The position numbers and the translations under genes were made by a program. This document shows positions 1 to 7,200 of a stretch of 35,906 nucleotides of DNA, piece by piece (position 1 is the first letter of the stretch; the number at the start of each line of letters is the position of its first letter). The notes under the pieces are model-generated. The model saw nothing but the letters and a program-made list of their open reading frames with translations, did not search any database and was not told the origin of the DNA. Origin of the DNA: Myxococcales bacterium (lineage in GTDB: Bacteria > Myxococcota_A > Polyangia > Polyangiales > Polyangiaceae); NCBI GenBank assembly GCA_009692485.1, contig SHZB01000016.1:1-35906 (forward strand). Reading direction: 5' to 3'.

Positions 1-1
1 G

Positions 2-907
2 ATCATGTTCCCGCTCGGTACCGCGATTTACGAGGGCTACGACGAGGACAAAGAGCCGAACAACGATCTCGAAAGCGGCGTCGGCAAGGCGCAGCTCCTC
101 AACAATGTGGCGACATCCGAGATGACCAAACAGATCTTCGACCAGGTGTACGGCCTGCTCGATCCTGCGACGGATAGGGACGTGTACGAGTTCACGGCGC
201 CCGAGGGCTCGAAGGCTCTCTCGGCCACGTTCACGCCGAGCGGCACGGACGGCTACGGCTCGACCGGCGGGCCCGGCCTGATCAAGGTGTGGGACGGCGC
301 CAATTTGCTCTGGGGTCAGCTCGACTACGCCAAGGGTAGCGACGGCTTCGGAAGCCTGCCGATCTCGCCCGGGAAGAAGTACTTCTTCGAGGTCAACAAG
401 CCCGCCGGCGCAGTGCTCGGGGCGAACGACTTCTACTTCTTCAAAGTCGCGACCACCGACACCACGAACCCGCAAGAAGCCGATGACGCCGGGAACGGCT
501 CGTCCGTGGGCGCTGAGGCGGCGATGGCGCAGGCCGGTCAGGACGCGAACACGACGCTCCACTTCCTCGGCGGGACGATCCCGGCGGGCGACACCGATTG
601 GTGGTCGATCGAGGCGGCGATGGGCGACGAGATTGTGGTCGTGTGCTCATCGCAGCGCGCCGGCTCGGGCGTGGCGGACCTGAAGGTCGAGCTGATCAAA
701 GATCTGAATAAGGCGGCGCTGGAGTCCGAGGTCGAGACGGACGCGGCGGACCTCCTCTGGTCCAATAAATCGCCCAACGCGAGCAAGAAGTCGGTCATCG
801 CGCCGTCGGCCGGCACCTACTTCGTGAAGCTCAGCTCGACGAAGATGATCGCGAACGGCCCCGCGTCGGCTCACTACCTGTGCGGCGCGCACGCGATCAC
901 GCCCTGA
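2..907 (+). CDS. Secreted protein with two PPC-like domains, 5' end missing
   Basis: The reading frame is open to the left window edge, so the in-window ATG at base 5 is probably internal and the real start and signal peptide lie upstream. An EPNN motif near residue 18 followed by 'TDRDVYEF' about 40 residues later is the typical opening of a bacterial pre-peptidase C-terminal (PPC) beta-sandwich. A second module from about residue 158 has 'GDTDWW', a 'GDEIVVVC' strand and a closing 'AGTYFVKLSS', again PPC-like. PPC domains usually sit at the C-terminus of exported proteins, but no catalytic domain is visible here. A strong hairpin follows the stop. The substrate or role is unknown. It could equally be a myxobacterial lipoprotein built only from such modules. 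Confidence 0.75.
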   Translation: MMFPLGTAIYEGYDEDKEPNNDLESGVGKAQLLNNVATSEMTKQIFDQVYGLLDPATDRDVYEFTAPEGSKALSATFTPSGTDGYGSTGGPGLIKVWDGANLLWGQLDYAKGSDGFGSLPISPGKKYFFEVNKPAGAVLGANDFYFFKVATTDTTNPQEADDAGNGSSVGAEAAMAQAGQDANTTLHFLGGTIPAGDTDWWSIEAAMGDEIVVVCSSQRAGSGVADLKVELIKDLNKAALESEVETDAADLLWSNKSPNASKKSVIAPSAGTYFVKLSSTKMIANGPASAHYLCGAHAITP

Positions 908-915
908 ACTGACGG

Positions 916-964
916 GACGCGGCACCGGAACGCGCTCGGGGGAGCAGCGCGCCTGTGCCGCGTC
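916..964 (+). terminator. Large two-tier inverted repeat, terminator or 5'UTR element
   Basis: Perfect 10-bp outer arms (GACGCGGCAC at 916-925, GTGCCGCGTC at 955-964) enclose a second perfect 6-bp stem (CGCGCT at 931-936, AGCGCG at 946-951) with a 9-nt loop. The structure starts 8 nt after the PPC gene stop and ends about 20 nt before the M3 peptidase start. There is no clear T-tract, so it is either a GC-rich terminator or a structured leader of the peptidase mRNA. Confidence 0.55.
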
Positions 965-983
965 GTGTTATCGCGCGGCTGTG

Positions 984-3092
984 ATGATTCGCCGTGTGCT
1001 GCTCGCCGCCTCCTTCGCAGCGATTTCCCAAAGCTGCCGTCCACCCGAGCCTGCGCCCATCGTTGGCGCTCCGCCGGCTACGATCGTGGACGCGGTCGTG
1101 GTTCCAAGCTCCGCTCCGGCCGCGGTGGTTTCGCCCCCGCTCGCGCTCGTCGAGCCGCTCGCCATCGCGACCGACGCCGAGGGCGTGCGGGAGCTCTGCG
1201 ACGACAACCTCGCGCACGCGAAGCGGATCGCCGCGGAGGTCGCCAAGCTCGACGGCGCCCCTCCGGGTACGCTCCGCTGGGAGCACACGCTCGCTCGCCT
1301 CGACGATGTGTTTCTGTCCATCAGCAACGCCTCGGAGCTGCCGTATTTGCTCGGCGTCGTGCACCCGGACGAGGCGGTTCGCAACGCGGCCGAGGAGTGC
1401 GAGAAGAAGACCGACGAGGTCGAGACGGGCCTCTATCTCGACGAGCGAATCGCCGCCGTCGTGCGCGCATTCGCCGACGAGCGCACGCAGCTGAGCGAGG
1501 AGCGACAGCGATTCCTCGTACAGTTGTTGCGAGAGCTTCGCCGCCGTGGCGCCGAGCTCGACCTCGCCGGCAAGGCACGTCTGCGCGACGTCAACCAAGA
1601 GCTCACCGAGCTGGGCCAGCGCTTCATCGCGGAGATCGGCGCGAGCACGCAGTCGCTCGAGGTGTTGCCCGCAGAGCTGCGCGGAATGCCGGACGCGTGG
1701 AAGCAGGCCCATCCACCTCGCGAAAACGGCAAGGTCACGGTCACGACGGACTACCCCGACTATTTCCCATTCGTCACGTACGCGCTCGACCGCAACCTCG
1801 CGCGCGAGCTCTTCATCAAGTTCACGAACCGCGGCGGCGACGCCAACATCGGGCGGCTCGACCGCATCCTGGCGCTAAGGCACGAGAAGGCGAAGCTGTT
1901 CGGTTACGCACACTGGGCCGACTACGCCACCGAGCCCCGCATGGCAAAAAACGCCGCAAATGCCGCCGCATTTCTCACGCGCGTCCGCAGCGCCATCGAG
2001 CCCGCGATCGCGGTTGAGCTCGCGGAGGTCCGCGCCGAGTTCAAGACAGCCGTGCGCGATCCGGAGCGCGCGATGATCGAGCCCGATCGCTACTTCGTGA
2101 ACGATCGCATCAAGAACCAGCGTTACGCGCTCGACACCAAGGCGCTCGCGCAATTCTTCGAAGTCGAGGCCGTGACGACGGGCCTCCTGGCGATCACGGC
2201 GGAGCTTTACGACCTCGAGTATCGCCCGCTCGAACAAGTCCTGTGGCACGCCACCGTGAAAGGCTACGAGGTCTTCTCCGCGGGCGCGTCGATCGGAAAG
2301 ATCTACCTCGATCTCGCGCCGCGAGCGCACAAGTACAAGCACGCCGCGATGTTCGGGATCCGAACCGGCAAGACGCTGGCGGACGGCACTCGGCAAACCC
2401 CGATAGCGGCGCTCGTTTGCAATTTCCCTGCGCCGGGCGAGCCGATGCCGCACGAAGAGGTCGTCACTTATTTTCACGAGTTTGGGCATGTGCTCCACCA
2501 CATCCTCACCGAGACCGAGCTCGCGTCGTTCGCAGGAACCAACACCGTGCGCGATTTCGTCGAAGCGCCGTCGCAAATGTTCGAAGAGTGGGCGTGGTCG
2601 CCCGAAGCCCTGGCCCGTTTCGCGCGGCACCGGACGACCGGCGTGCCGTTGGCCGCGGCGATGCTCGAGTCGATGGCGCGCTCACGCCGTTTTGGCGTCG
2701 CCCTGCACACCGAGCGGCAGCTCTTTCTCGCGCGCCTCGACCTCAGCTACCACACGACGACGCCGCCCTTCGACACGACGGCCTTGCTCGAGCGCACCCA
2801 CGACGAAGAGTTCTCTTTTCGCTATGTGAAGGGCACGCACTTTCAGTCGAGCTTCGGACACCTGATCGGCTACGACGCCGGCTATTACGGCTATCAATGG
2901 TCGCTGGCGCTCGCACACGACGCGCTCGGCCGCTTCAAAAAAGCCGGGCTCTTCAACAAGGAAGTAGCCAGAGCATGGCGCACCCAGGTCCTCGCCCGAG
3001 GCGGCTCACGCGACGAGCGCACCATGCTTCGCGAATTTCTCGGACGCGAGCCAAGCGAGCACGCTTACGCGAAGTTTCTCAGCGGCAACTGA
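984..3092 (+). CDS. M3 family zinc oligopeptidase, lipoprotein-like
   Basis: About 702 residues, a normal length for M3A (thimet oligopeptidase/PrlC/Dcp-like) enzymes. The zinc motif HEFGH lies near residue 498, and the downstream third-ligand region 'PSQMFEEW' matches the family, so the two His and the distal Glu are all present. The N-terminus is a short basic-hydrophobic signal with Cys at residue 18 ('AISQSC'), a loose lipobox followed by a Pro-rich linker. This suggests a periplasmic, membrane-tethered peptidase rather than the usual cytosolic form. The ORF track starts at GTG 981; I prefer the adjacent ATG 984. The family cleaves short peptides in an enclosed channel. The stop codon is also the first stop of the tandem array that follows. 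Family assignment is secure, localisation less so. Confidence 0.92.
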   Translation: MIRRVLLAASFAAISQSCRPPEPAPIVGAPPATIVDAVVVPSSAPAAVVSPPLALVEPLAIATDAEGVRELCDDNLAHAKRIAAEVAKLDGAPPGTLRWEHTLARLDDVFLSISNASELPYLLGVVHPDEAVRNAAEECEKKTDEVETGLYLDERIAAVVRAFADERTQLSEERQRFLVQLLRELRRRGAELDLAGKARLRDVNQELTELGQRFIAEIGASTQSLEVLPAELRGMPDAWKQAHPPRENGKVTVTTDYPDYFPFVTYALDRNLARELFIKFTNRGGDANIGRLDRILALRHEKAKLFGYAHWADYATEPRMAKNAANAAAFLTRVRSAIEPAIAVELAEVRAEFKTAVRDPERAMIEPDRYFVNDRIKNQRYALDTKALAQFFEVEAVTTGLLAITAELYDLEYRPLEQVLWHATVKGYEVFSAGASIGKIYLDLAPRAHKYKHAAMFGIRTGKTLADGTRQTPIAALVCNFPAPGEPMPHEEVVTYFHEFGHVLHHILTETELASFAGTNTVRDFVEAPSQMFEEWAWSPEALARFARHRTTGVPLAAAMLESMARSRRFGVALHTERQLFLARLDLSYHTTTPPFDTTALLERTHDEEFSFRYVKGTHFQSSFGHLIGYDAGYYGYQWSLALAHDALGRFKKAGLFNKEVARAWRTQVLARGGSRDERTMLREFLGREPSEHAYAKFLSGN

Positions 3093-3230
3093 GCGCGCAA
3101 TAAACAGAGCACCGTCAGGTGATCGCGCAATAAACAGAGCACCGTCAGGTGATCGCGCAATAAACAGAGCACCGTCAGGTGATCGCGCAATAAACAGAGC
3201 ACCGTCAGGTGATCGCGCAATAAACAGAGC
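3090..3230. repeat. 30-bp tandem array anchored on the peptidase stop codon
   Basis: About 4.7 near-identical copies of a 30-bp unit containing 'caataaacagagcaccgtc'. Copy boundaries fall so that the peptidase stop TGA (3090-3092) is the first element of copy 1. Because the period is a multiple of three, the TGA recurs in frame at 3120, 3150, 3180 and 3210. The only difference in copy 1 is GAG in place of GAT. The array fills the whole gap and ends one base before the stop codon of the convergent minus-strand gene. There are no variable spacers, so it is not CRISPR. Confidence 0.97.
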
Positions 3231-6200
3231 TCAGCGCGCGACCAGGCTGACTCCGACGCGCTGGCGGAGCTTCGTGAACGCGGCGCCCACCGAGAAGGCA
3301 CACAGGTCGGCGATCTTTGCACTCGCGGTGCTGAAGGCCGTGTCGCCCTCGGCCCGGATCATCGCGATCGCGGTCTCGAGGCTGCCCGAGAGCAGGAGGC
3401 CCGCCCGCGCCGCGCACCGCTCGACCGATGCGCCCCACGCCGCCAGATCGAGCGCGCCGCCGCGTGAAGTCAATTGCATGATCGCCGCCTCAAGCTCGCG
3501 CCGCTCCGCGTCCGTGATCTGGGTTGCGAGCAGCGTGGCGAGCGCCTCGGCATTCGCCACGATGGTCGCAGAGCCAGGCGCGGTGCCCAGCACGAGCTTC
3601 ACGGCAGCAAGAAAGGAGACCGAGAGTTCAGCGACGGAGGGACAGTGCGCCATCACCTCGTGCTCTGGAAGTCGCATGGCGAGGTGCCGCGACGCGACGA
3701 ATGCGAGCTCGAGAACCGTGCGCCGGCTCAACGCCGAGCGACCGATGACGAGGGCTTGGTGAGCGGCCACGCGAGCCTCGACGAGGGCGTCGGATTTGTC
3801 ATCGATGTGCACACTGGGAAGCACCATGTCGAGCTGCGTCGCCGCCCACGCGAGCGTGCGCACGACGGTGACGGTGGAGGTCTCCGGATCTTGGCGCAGC
3901 CCAGGAAGCGTCGATGGCGTGCCAGCCAGGTCGAGCTGTGCGAGCCGTACGCGAAGGAGCGCCGGCGCGAGCGCCTTCATGACCCGATCGACGTCGGGAT
4001 CGCCCGCCGCGTGACCGCGTACGGCGGGTGTCCGCAGCCATCCCCAGCTCTCGGCCGAGAGAACGCGCGTGAAGGTCGGGACGGTCTCGAGTTTCTCGCG
4101 GCGGTAAAGGGCCTGCTCCGCCTCGTTCGCGAAGCCGAGCGTCACCGCGACGCTCGCCGCGAGGAACGAGGTCTCGGGCTCGCCGTGCCGTTCCGCGAGT
4201 GCGAAGAGATCGTGGTAGGTGTCGTGCCGCTCCGGCGCGCGGCTGATCGCTCCGCGGAGATAGCCGAGCACGCGCCCCGCATCGTCGAGCTCGCGACCGA
4301 GGGCGGCGCCGAACAAGTACGCGGAGAGAACGTCGTCACTGCGCGCCAGCTTCTCGTCCGTGGCACGGAGTGCGAGCTCTTCGTCGATCGCACCGAGCGC
4401 GAGCGTCACGTCCTCGAGGTGATCGCGATAGAGCAGGGCGAGCCGACGCAGCAAAACCGCGCGCAGCTTCTTGTGAGGCGCATCGTCGGACGCGGCTAAC
4501 GCGGCCACCATCTTGCGATAGACCCGCTCGAGCTCAGCCCACTCTTGATTCTCTGCCAGCGTCGTGGCGAGCAGCTCGAGCGCATCGAGTCGCCCCGAGT
4601 CGGTGTCGATCGCGAGCTCGAGTGCGGCGAGCCCCCGTTCTTCAGAAGCAGCGTCGCGGAGACAGTATTGGCCGAGCTCGAAGTAGAGGCCCGCCCGCAA
4701 GACCTTGTCCTCGGTGAGCTCCGCGAGCTCGCCACGAAGCGCGATCGTTTGCTCGATGTCGCCCTGCTGTTCGTAGAGCGCCCGCAGCCGCTCGATGGGC
4801 TCTCTTCGCTGTGGGGAGGAGGCACGTGCCGCCGAAAACCGCTCGATGGCAAGAGCGCTGTCACGCCCCGATTCGAGCCAGCGATCTCCGAACGCCAGCA
4901 AGCGCGTGAAACGCAGGTCCGTGCCAAGAGCGAGCGACGCGAGAAGTTTTTGTTCGAGCGCGGGCATCGCGCGCCAGTTGCCCTCGTCTGCGAAAATGTC
5001 GAGCATCGGCAACAGCGCCCGCTCGTCGTCGGGCAGCATCGTGAGCGCCTTCTCGAAATTGGAAATGGCGAGGCGCGCGTTGCCCTGACAGCGCAGCACC
5101 TCGCCGCGCCGAATGTAGATCTCGCCCCGCACAGTGCCCGTCGCCGTCCCGAGCTTGCCTAGCGCCTGCTTGAGTTCGTTCGAGGCCTCATCGAGTGCGC
5201 CCCGCGCCAAGAACACGTCACTCTCGCGAATGTGGTCTTCGACCGAGACCAGGCGCGCAGGCCGGTTTTTCGGCTCGATGTCGACGTGTGGGGGCTCGGG
5301 CGCTGCCGACGTGGGCGCCTGGAGCCGCGCGGTCTCGACAGGCACCTCGAGCCCTTGCGCGTGTGGCGCTGCTGGCGCCGATTGCGCTCGCGTGTGCGGC
5401 GCTGGTATCGCCGAAGCCTCAGCGGGCGGCGCACTCGGCGACGTGCTGATGGGCACTCGCTTCTCCGCATCGCCCGATTCGTACGGTGGCGACTCGTTCG
5501 ATATGGCCACGCGGACCGCGCCATCAGCTTGCTTTTGCGCAAGCACCCCAGCTTCGATCGCGAAGGCACCGGGACGCGGCTCGGTCCGGCGGCGCCGTGC
5601 GTCGACGCGCGCAGAAATCATCACCTTCGGCAACGCCGCCCGCTCGACAAAGCGAACGCCCCGGTCGGCCGCGAGACTGACGAAATCGACGCGATCCGAG
5701 GGCGGCGGCGCACGCTTCGGCTCAGCCGAGCGACGCTGCGAGCCTGCCGCGACTGGCGCGCCAGCCGGCTCTTCGGCAACGGGCACCGGCACGGGCGCGG
5801 GCACCGGCGCGAGCACGGGAACAGGCGCGGGCACCGGCACGGGAACAGGCACGGGCGCGGGCACCGGCGCGAGCACGGGAACAGGCGCGGGCACGGCTAG
5901 TGCAAATTCGACGGCTGCTCGATGTGCCGCCGCCGGCACCTCGAGAAACGCAACCGCGTCGAGCGGCGCGCGCGCCGGAGGTTGGCTCAACCTTCGCGTG
6001 CTCGGCGGCAGCGGCTCGGGCGCACCGGAGCGCAATGAGTCGGGGATGGGCGTCATGCGTGGCGCGATCGCGGCGGCCTGGCGTCGCAGCGCCGATTTCC
6101 GCTGAAGACCCGACGACGGCGCCGCTTGCGCGCTCTCTTCGACGACCGGAGCTGCCGCGCGCAGCGTGAGGGAAGGCCGTTTTCCTGGCGAATAGAGCAC

Positions 6201-6818
6201 CACGTTGGGCCACGCGCCGAGCTCCGCGCGCTGGATCGAATGCGCGTAGGTCTTCTTGACCGTGAGTGCGCCCGCGTGCTCATCGAGGGTCTCGAGCAAG
6301 GCCGCGGTGAGCCGTGAAGGCATGCGCTCTGGATGCACTCCGATGCCGCGAACCGTGAGCACCGCCTCGACGCCGTCGTCAGCTTCCGCGAGCGCCGCTT
6401 GCAGCGCAGCCGCTACGGATTGCAGCCGCGCGAGACCAGCGTTCGCCGGATCTACGCGCGCCTCGAGCCACACGGCCACCGGGCCACCGACCCGTCTTGC
6501 GATCGTCCGGCGCACGTCCGCGATGGCGTCGCCGATCTCGGGGTGCGCGGGATCGAGGCAGAAAAAGCACTCGCCGTCGTCCACCACGGCGACGAGCGTC
6601 GAAGCATAGAGCAGGGCGCATTCGATGTCGGCCCCGTGTTGCGCGAACAGCGAATCGAGTTGCTCTGCGACGTCGATGCTCGCGTCGAGCGTGACGACCT
6701 CAAATCCTAGATCACCCAACGCAAAGCGTTCGCGCACGAGGCTCGCGTCGCGTTCGCCCGGCACGGCTCCGGGGCCAGCAAGGTCCGGCCGCGCAGCTGC
6801 GATGATCAGAAGCCGCAT
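3231..6818 (-). CDS. TPR protein with possible degenerate caspase-like N-domain
   Basis: 1195 residues. Residues 1-215 form an alpha/beta unit: a first strand 'MRLLIIAAA', a 'GFEVVTL' strand, a 'CALLYAS' strand and a 'GPVAVWLEA' strand. The order suggests the caspase/CHAT (C14) fold, but the catalytic His and Cys positions do not look conserved, so if homologous it is inactive. Residues about 215-530 are low complexity, including a Pro/Val/Ala repeat near 305-345. From about residue 540 there are TPR-like helix pairs (for example 'LARGALDEASNELKQAL') continuing past residue 900, then an all-helical C-terminus. There is no signal peptide or membrane segment, so it is probably a cytosolic scaffold. 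It lies 33 bp downstream of the small Cys-rich gene on the same strand. The TPR call is firm; the N-domain is tentative. Confidence 0.85.
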   Translation of the reverse strand: MRLLIIAAARPDLAGPGAVPGERDASLVRERFALGDLGFEVVTLDASIDVAEQLDSLFAQHGADIECALLYASTLVAVVDDGECFFCLDPAHPEIGDAIADVRRTIARRVGGPVAVWLEARVDPANAGLARLQSVAAALQAALAEADDGVEAVLTVRGIGVHPERMPSRLTAALLETLDEHAGALTVKKTYAHSIQRAELGAWPNVVLYSPGKRPSLTLRAAAPVVEESAQAAPSSGLQRKSALRRQAAAIAPRMTPIPDSLRSGAPEPLPPSTRRLSQPPARAPLDAVAFLEVPAAAHRAAVEFALAVPAPVPVLAPVPAPVPVPVPVPAPVPVLAPVPAPVPVPVAEEPAGAPVAAGSQRRSAEPKRAPPPSDRVDFVSLAADRGVRFVERAALPKVMISARVDARRRRTEPRPGAFAIEAGVLAQKQADGAVRVAISNESPPYESGDAEKRVPISTSPSAPPAEASAIPAPHTRAQSAPAAPHAQGLEVPVETARLQAPTSAAPEPPHVDIEPKNRPARLVSVEDHIRESDVFLARGALDEASNELKQALGKLGTATGTVRGEIYIRRGEVLRCQGNARLAISNFEKALTMLPDDERALLPMLDIFADEGNWRAMPALEQKLLASLALGTDLRFTRLLAFGDRWLESGRDSALAIERFSAARASSPQRREPIERLRALYEQQGDIEQTIALRGELAELTEDKVLRAGLYFELGQYCLRDAASEERGLAALELAIDTDSGRLDALELLATTLAENQEWAELERVYRKMVAALAASDDAPHKKLRAVLLRRLALLYRDHLEDVTLALGAIDEELALRATDEKLARSDDVLSAYLFGAALGRELDDAGRVLGYLRGAISRAPERHDTYHDLFALAERHGEPETSFLAASVAVTLGFANEAEQALYRREKLETVPTFTRVLSAESWGWLRTPAVRGHAAGDPDVDRVMKALAPALLRVRLAQLDLAGTPSTLPGLRQDPETSTVTVVRTLAWAATQLDMVLPSVHIDDKSDALVEARVAAHQALVIGRSALSRRTVLELAFVASRHLAMRLPEHEVMAHCPSVAELSVSFLAAVKLVLGTAPGSATIVANAEALATLLATQITDAERRELEAAIMQLTSRGGALDLAAWGASVERCAARAGLLLSGSLETAIAMIRAEGDTAFSTASAKIADLCAFSVGAAFTKLRQRVGVSLVAR
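5779..5895. repeat. In-frame Pro/Val/Ala minisatellite, 60-bp period
   Basis: Two 60-bp-spaced copies share a run of more than 40 identical bases built from 'gggcacc', 'ggcacggg' and 'gcgagcacggga' blocks. On the minus strand it encodes alternating PVPAPV and PVPVLAP, a stiff linker between the N-domain and the TPR region of the 1195-residue protein. Identity over 60 bp suggests recent duplication. Confidence 0.9.
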
Positions 6819-6851
6819 GAAGCGCTCGGGCGGAGGGGTTGAAAGACGATC

Positions 6852-7130
6852 TCAGTCACAGATTTTTTCGAGCTCTTCGAAGGCCGACTCGCACGCATCC
6901 GAGCTGGCGACATCCACGATGATTTCACACGAGAGCTGCTGGCTCGGATCCACGCATCGTTCGCAGAGCGTCTGAAGATCGTCGCAGGGCTCGGCACAGC
7001 CTGAACCCATCGCGAGTGTTGCGAACCATGCGAGCGCGAACCACCGCTCCCCGCGCCTCGCTGCATTTGTCGAATGGCGGCAGATCTCCTGGTCGAGCGC
7101 GGACACGGCGCGCCATAGTACTTCCGCCAT
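6852..7130 (-). CDS. Small cysteine-rich lipoprotein-like protein
   Basis: 92 residues. A hydrophobic stretch 'WFALAWFATLAMGSGC' places Cys45 after a lipobox-like GSG, and the mature part would be 48 residues with six further Cys (49, 56, 59, 68, 80, 91). The long 30-residue stretch before the hydrophobic core is unusual. I see no better in-frame start, so either the leader is long or the start is misplaced. The mature Cys spacing ('CDDLQTLCERC', then 'SCEI' and 'DACES') suggests a compact disulfide-bonded periplasmic domain. It precedes the TPR gene by 33 bp and is probably co-transcribed with it. I do not recognise a named family. Confidence 0.6.
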   Translation of the reverse strand: MAEVLWRAVSALDQEICRHSTNAARRGERWFALAWFATLAMGSGCAEPCDDLQTLCERCVDPSQQLSCEIIVDVASSDACESAFEELEKICD

Positions 7131-7200
7131 CCGCTCCCGCCAGCGCGTAGTTCAACGGGCCGCGCTTTCGCCCCGAATCGAGTTAGGTTAACCGAGCAGC

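Noticed and set aside
3090-3230. CRISPR array
   Set aside because: Direct repeats abut without spacers and no cas genes are present.
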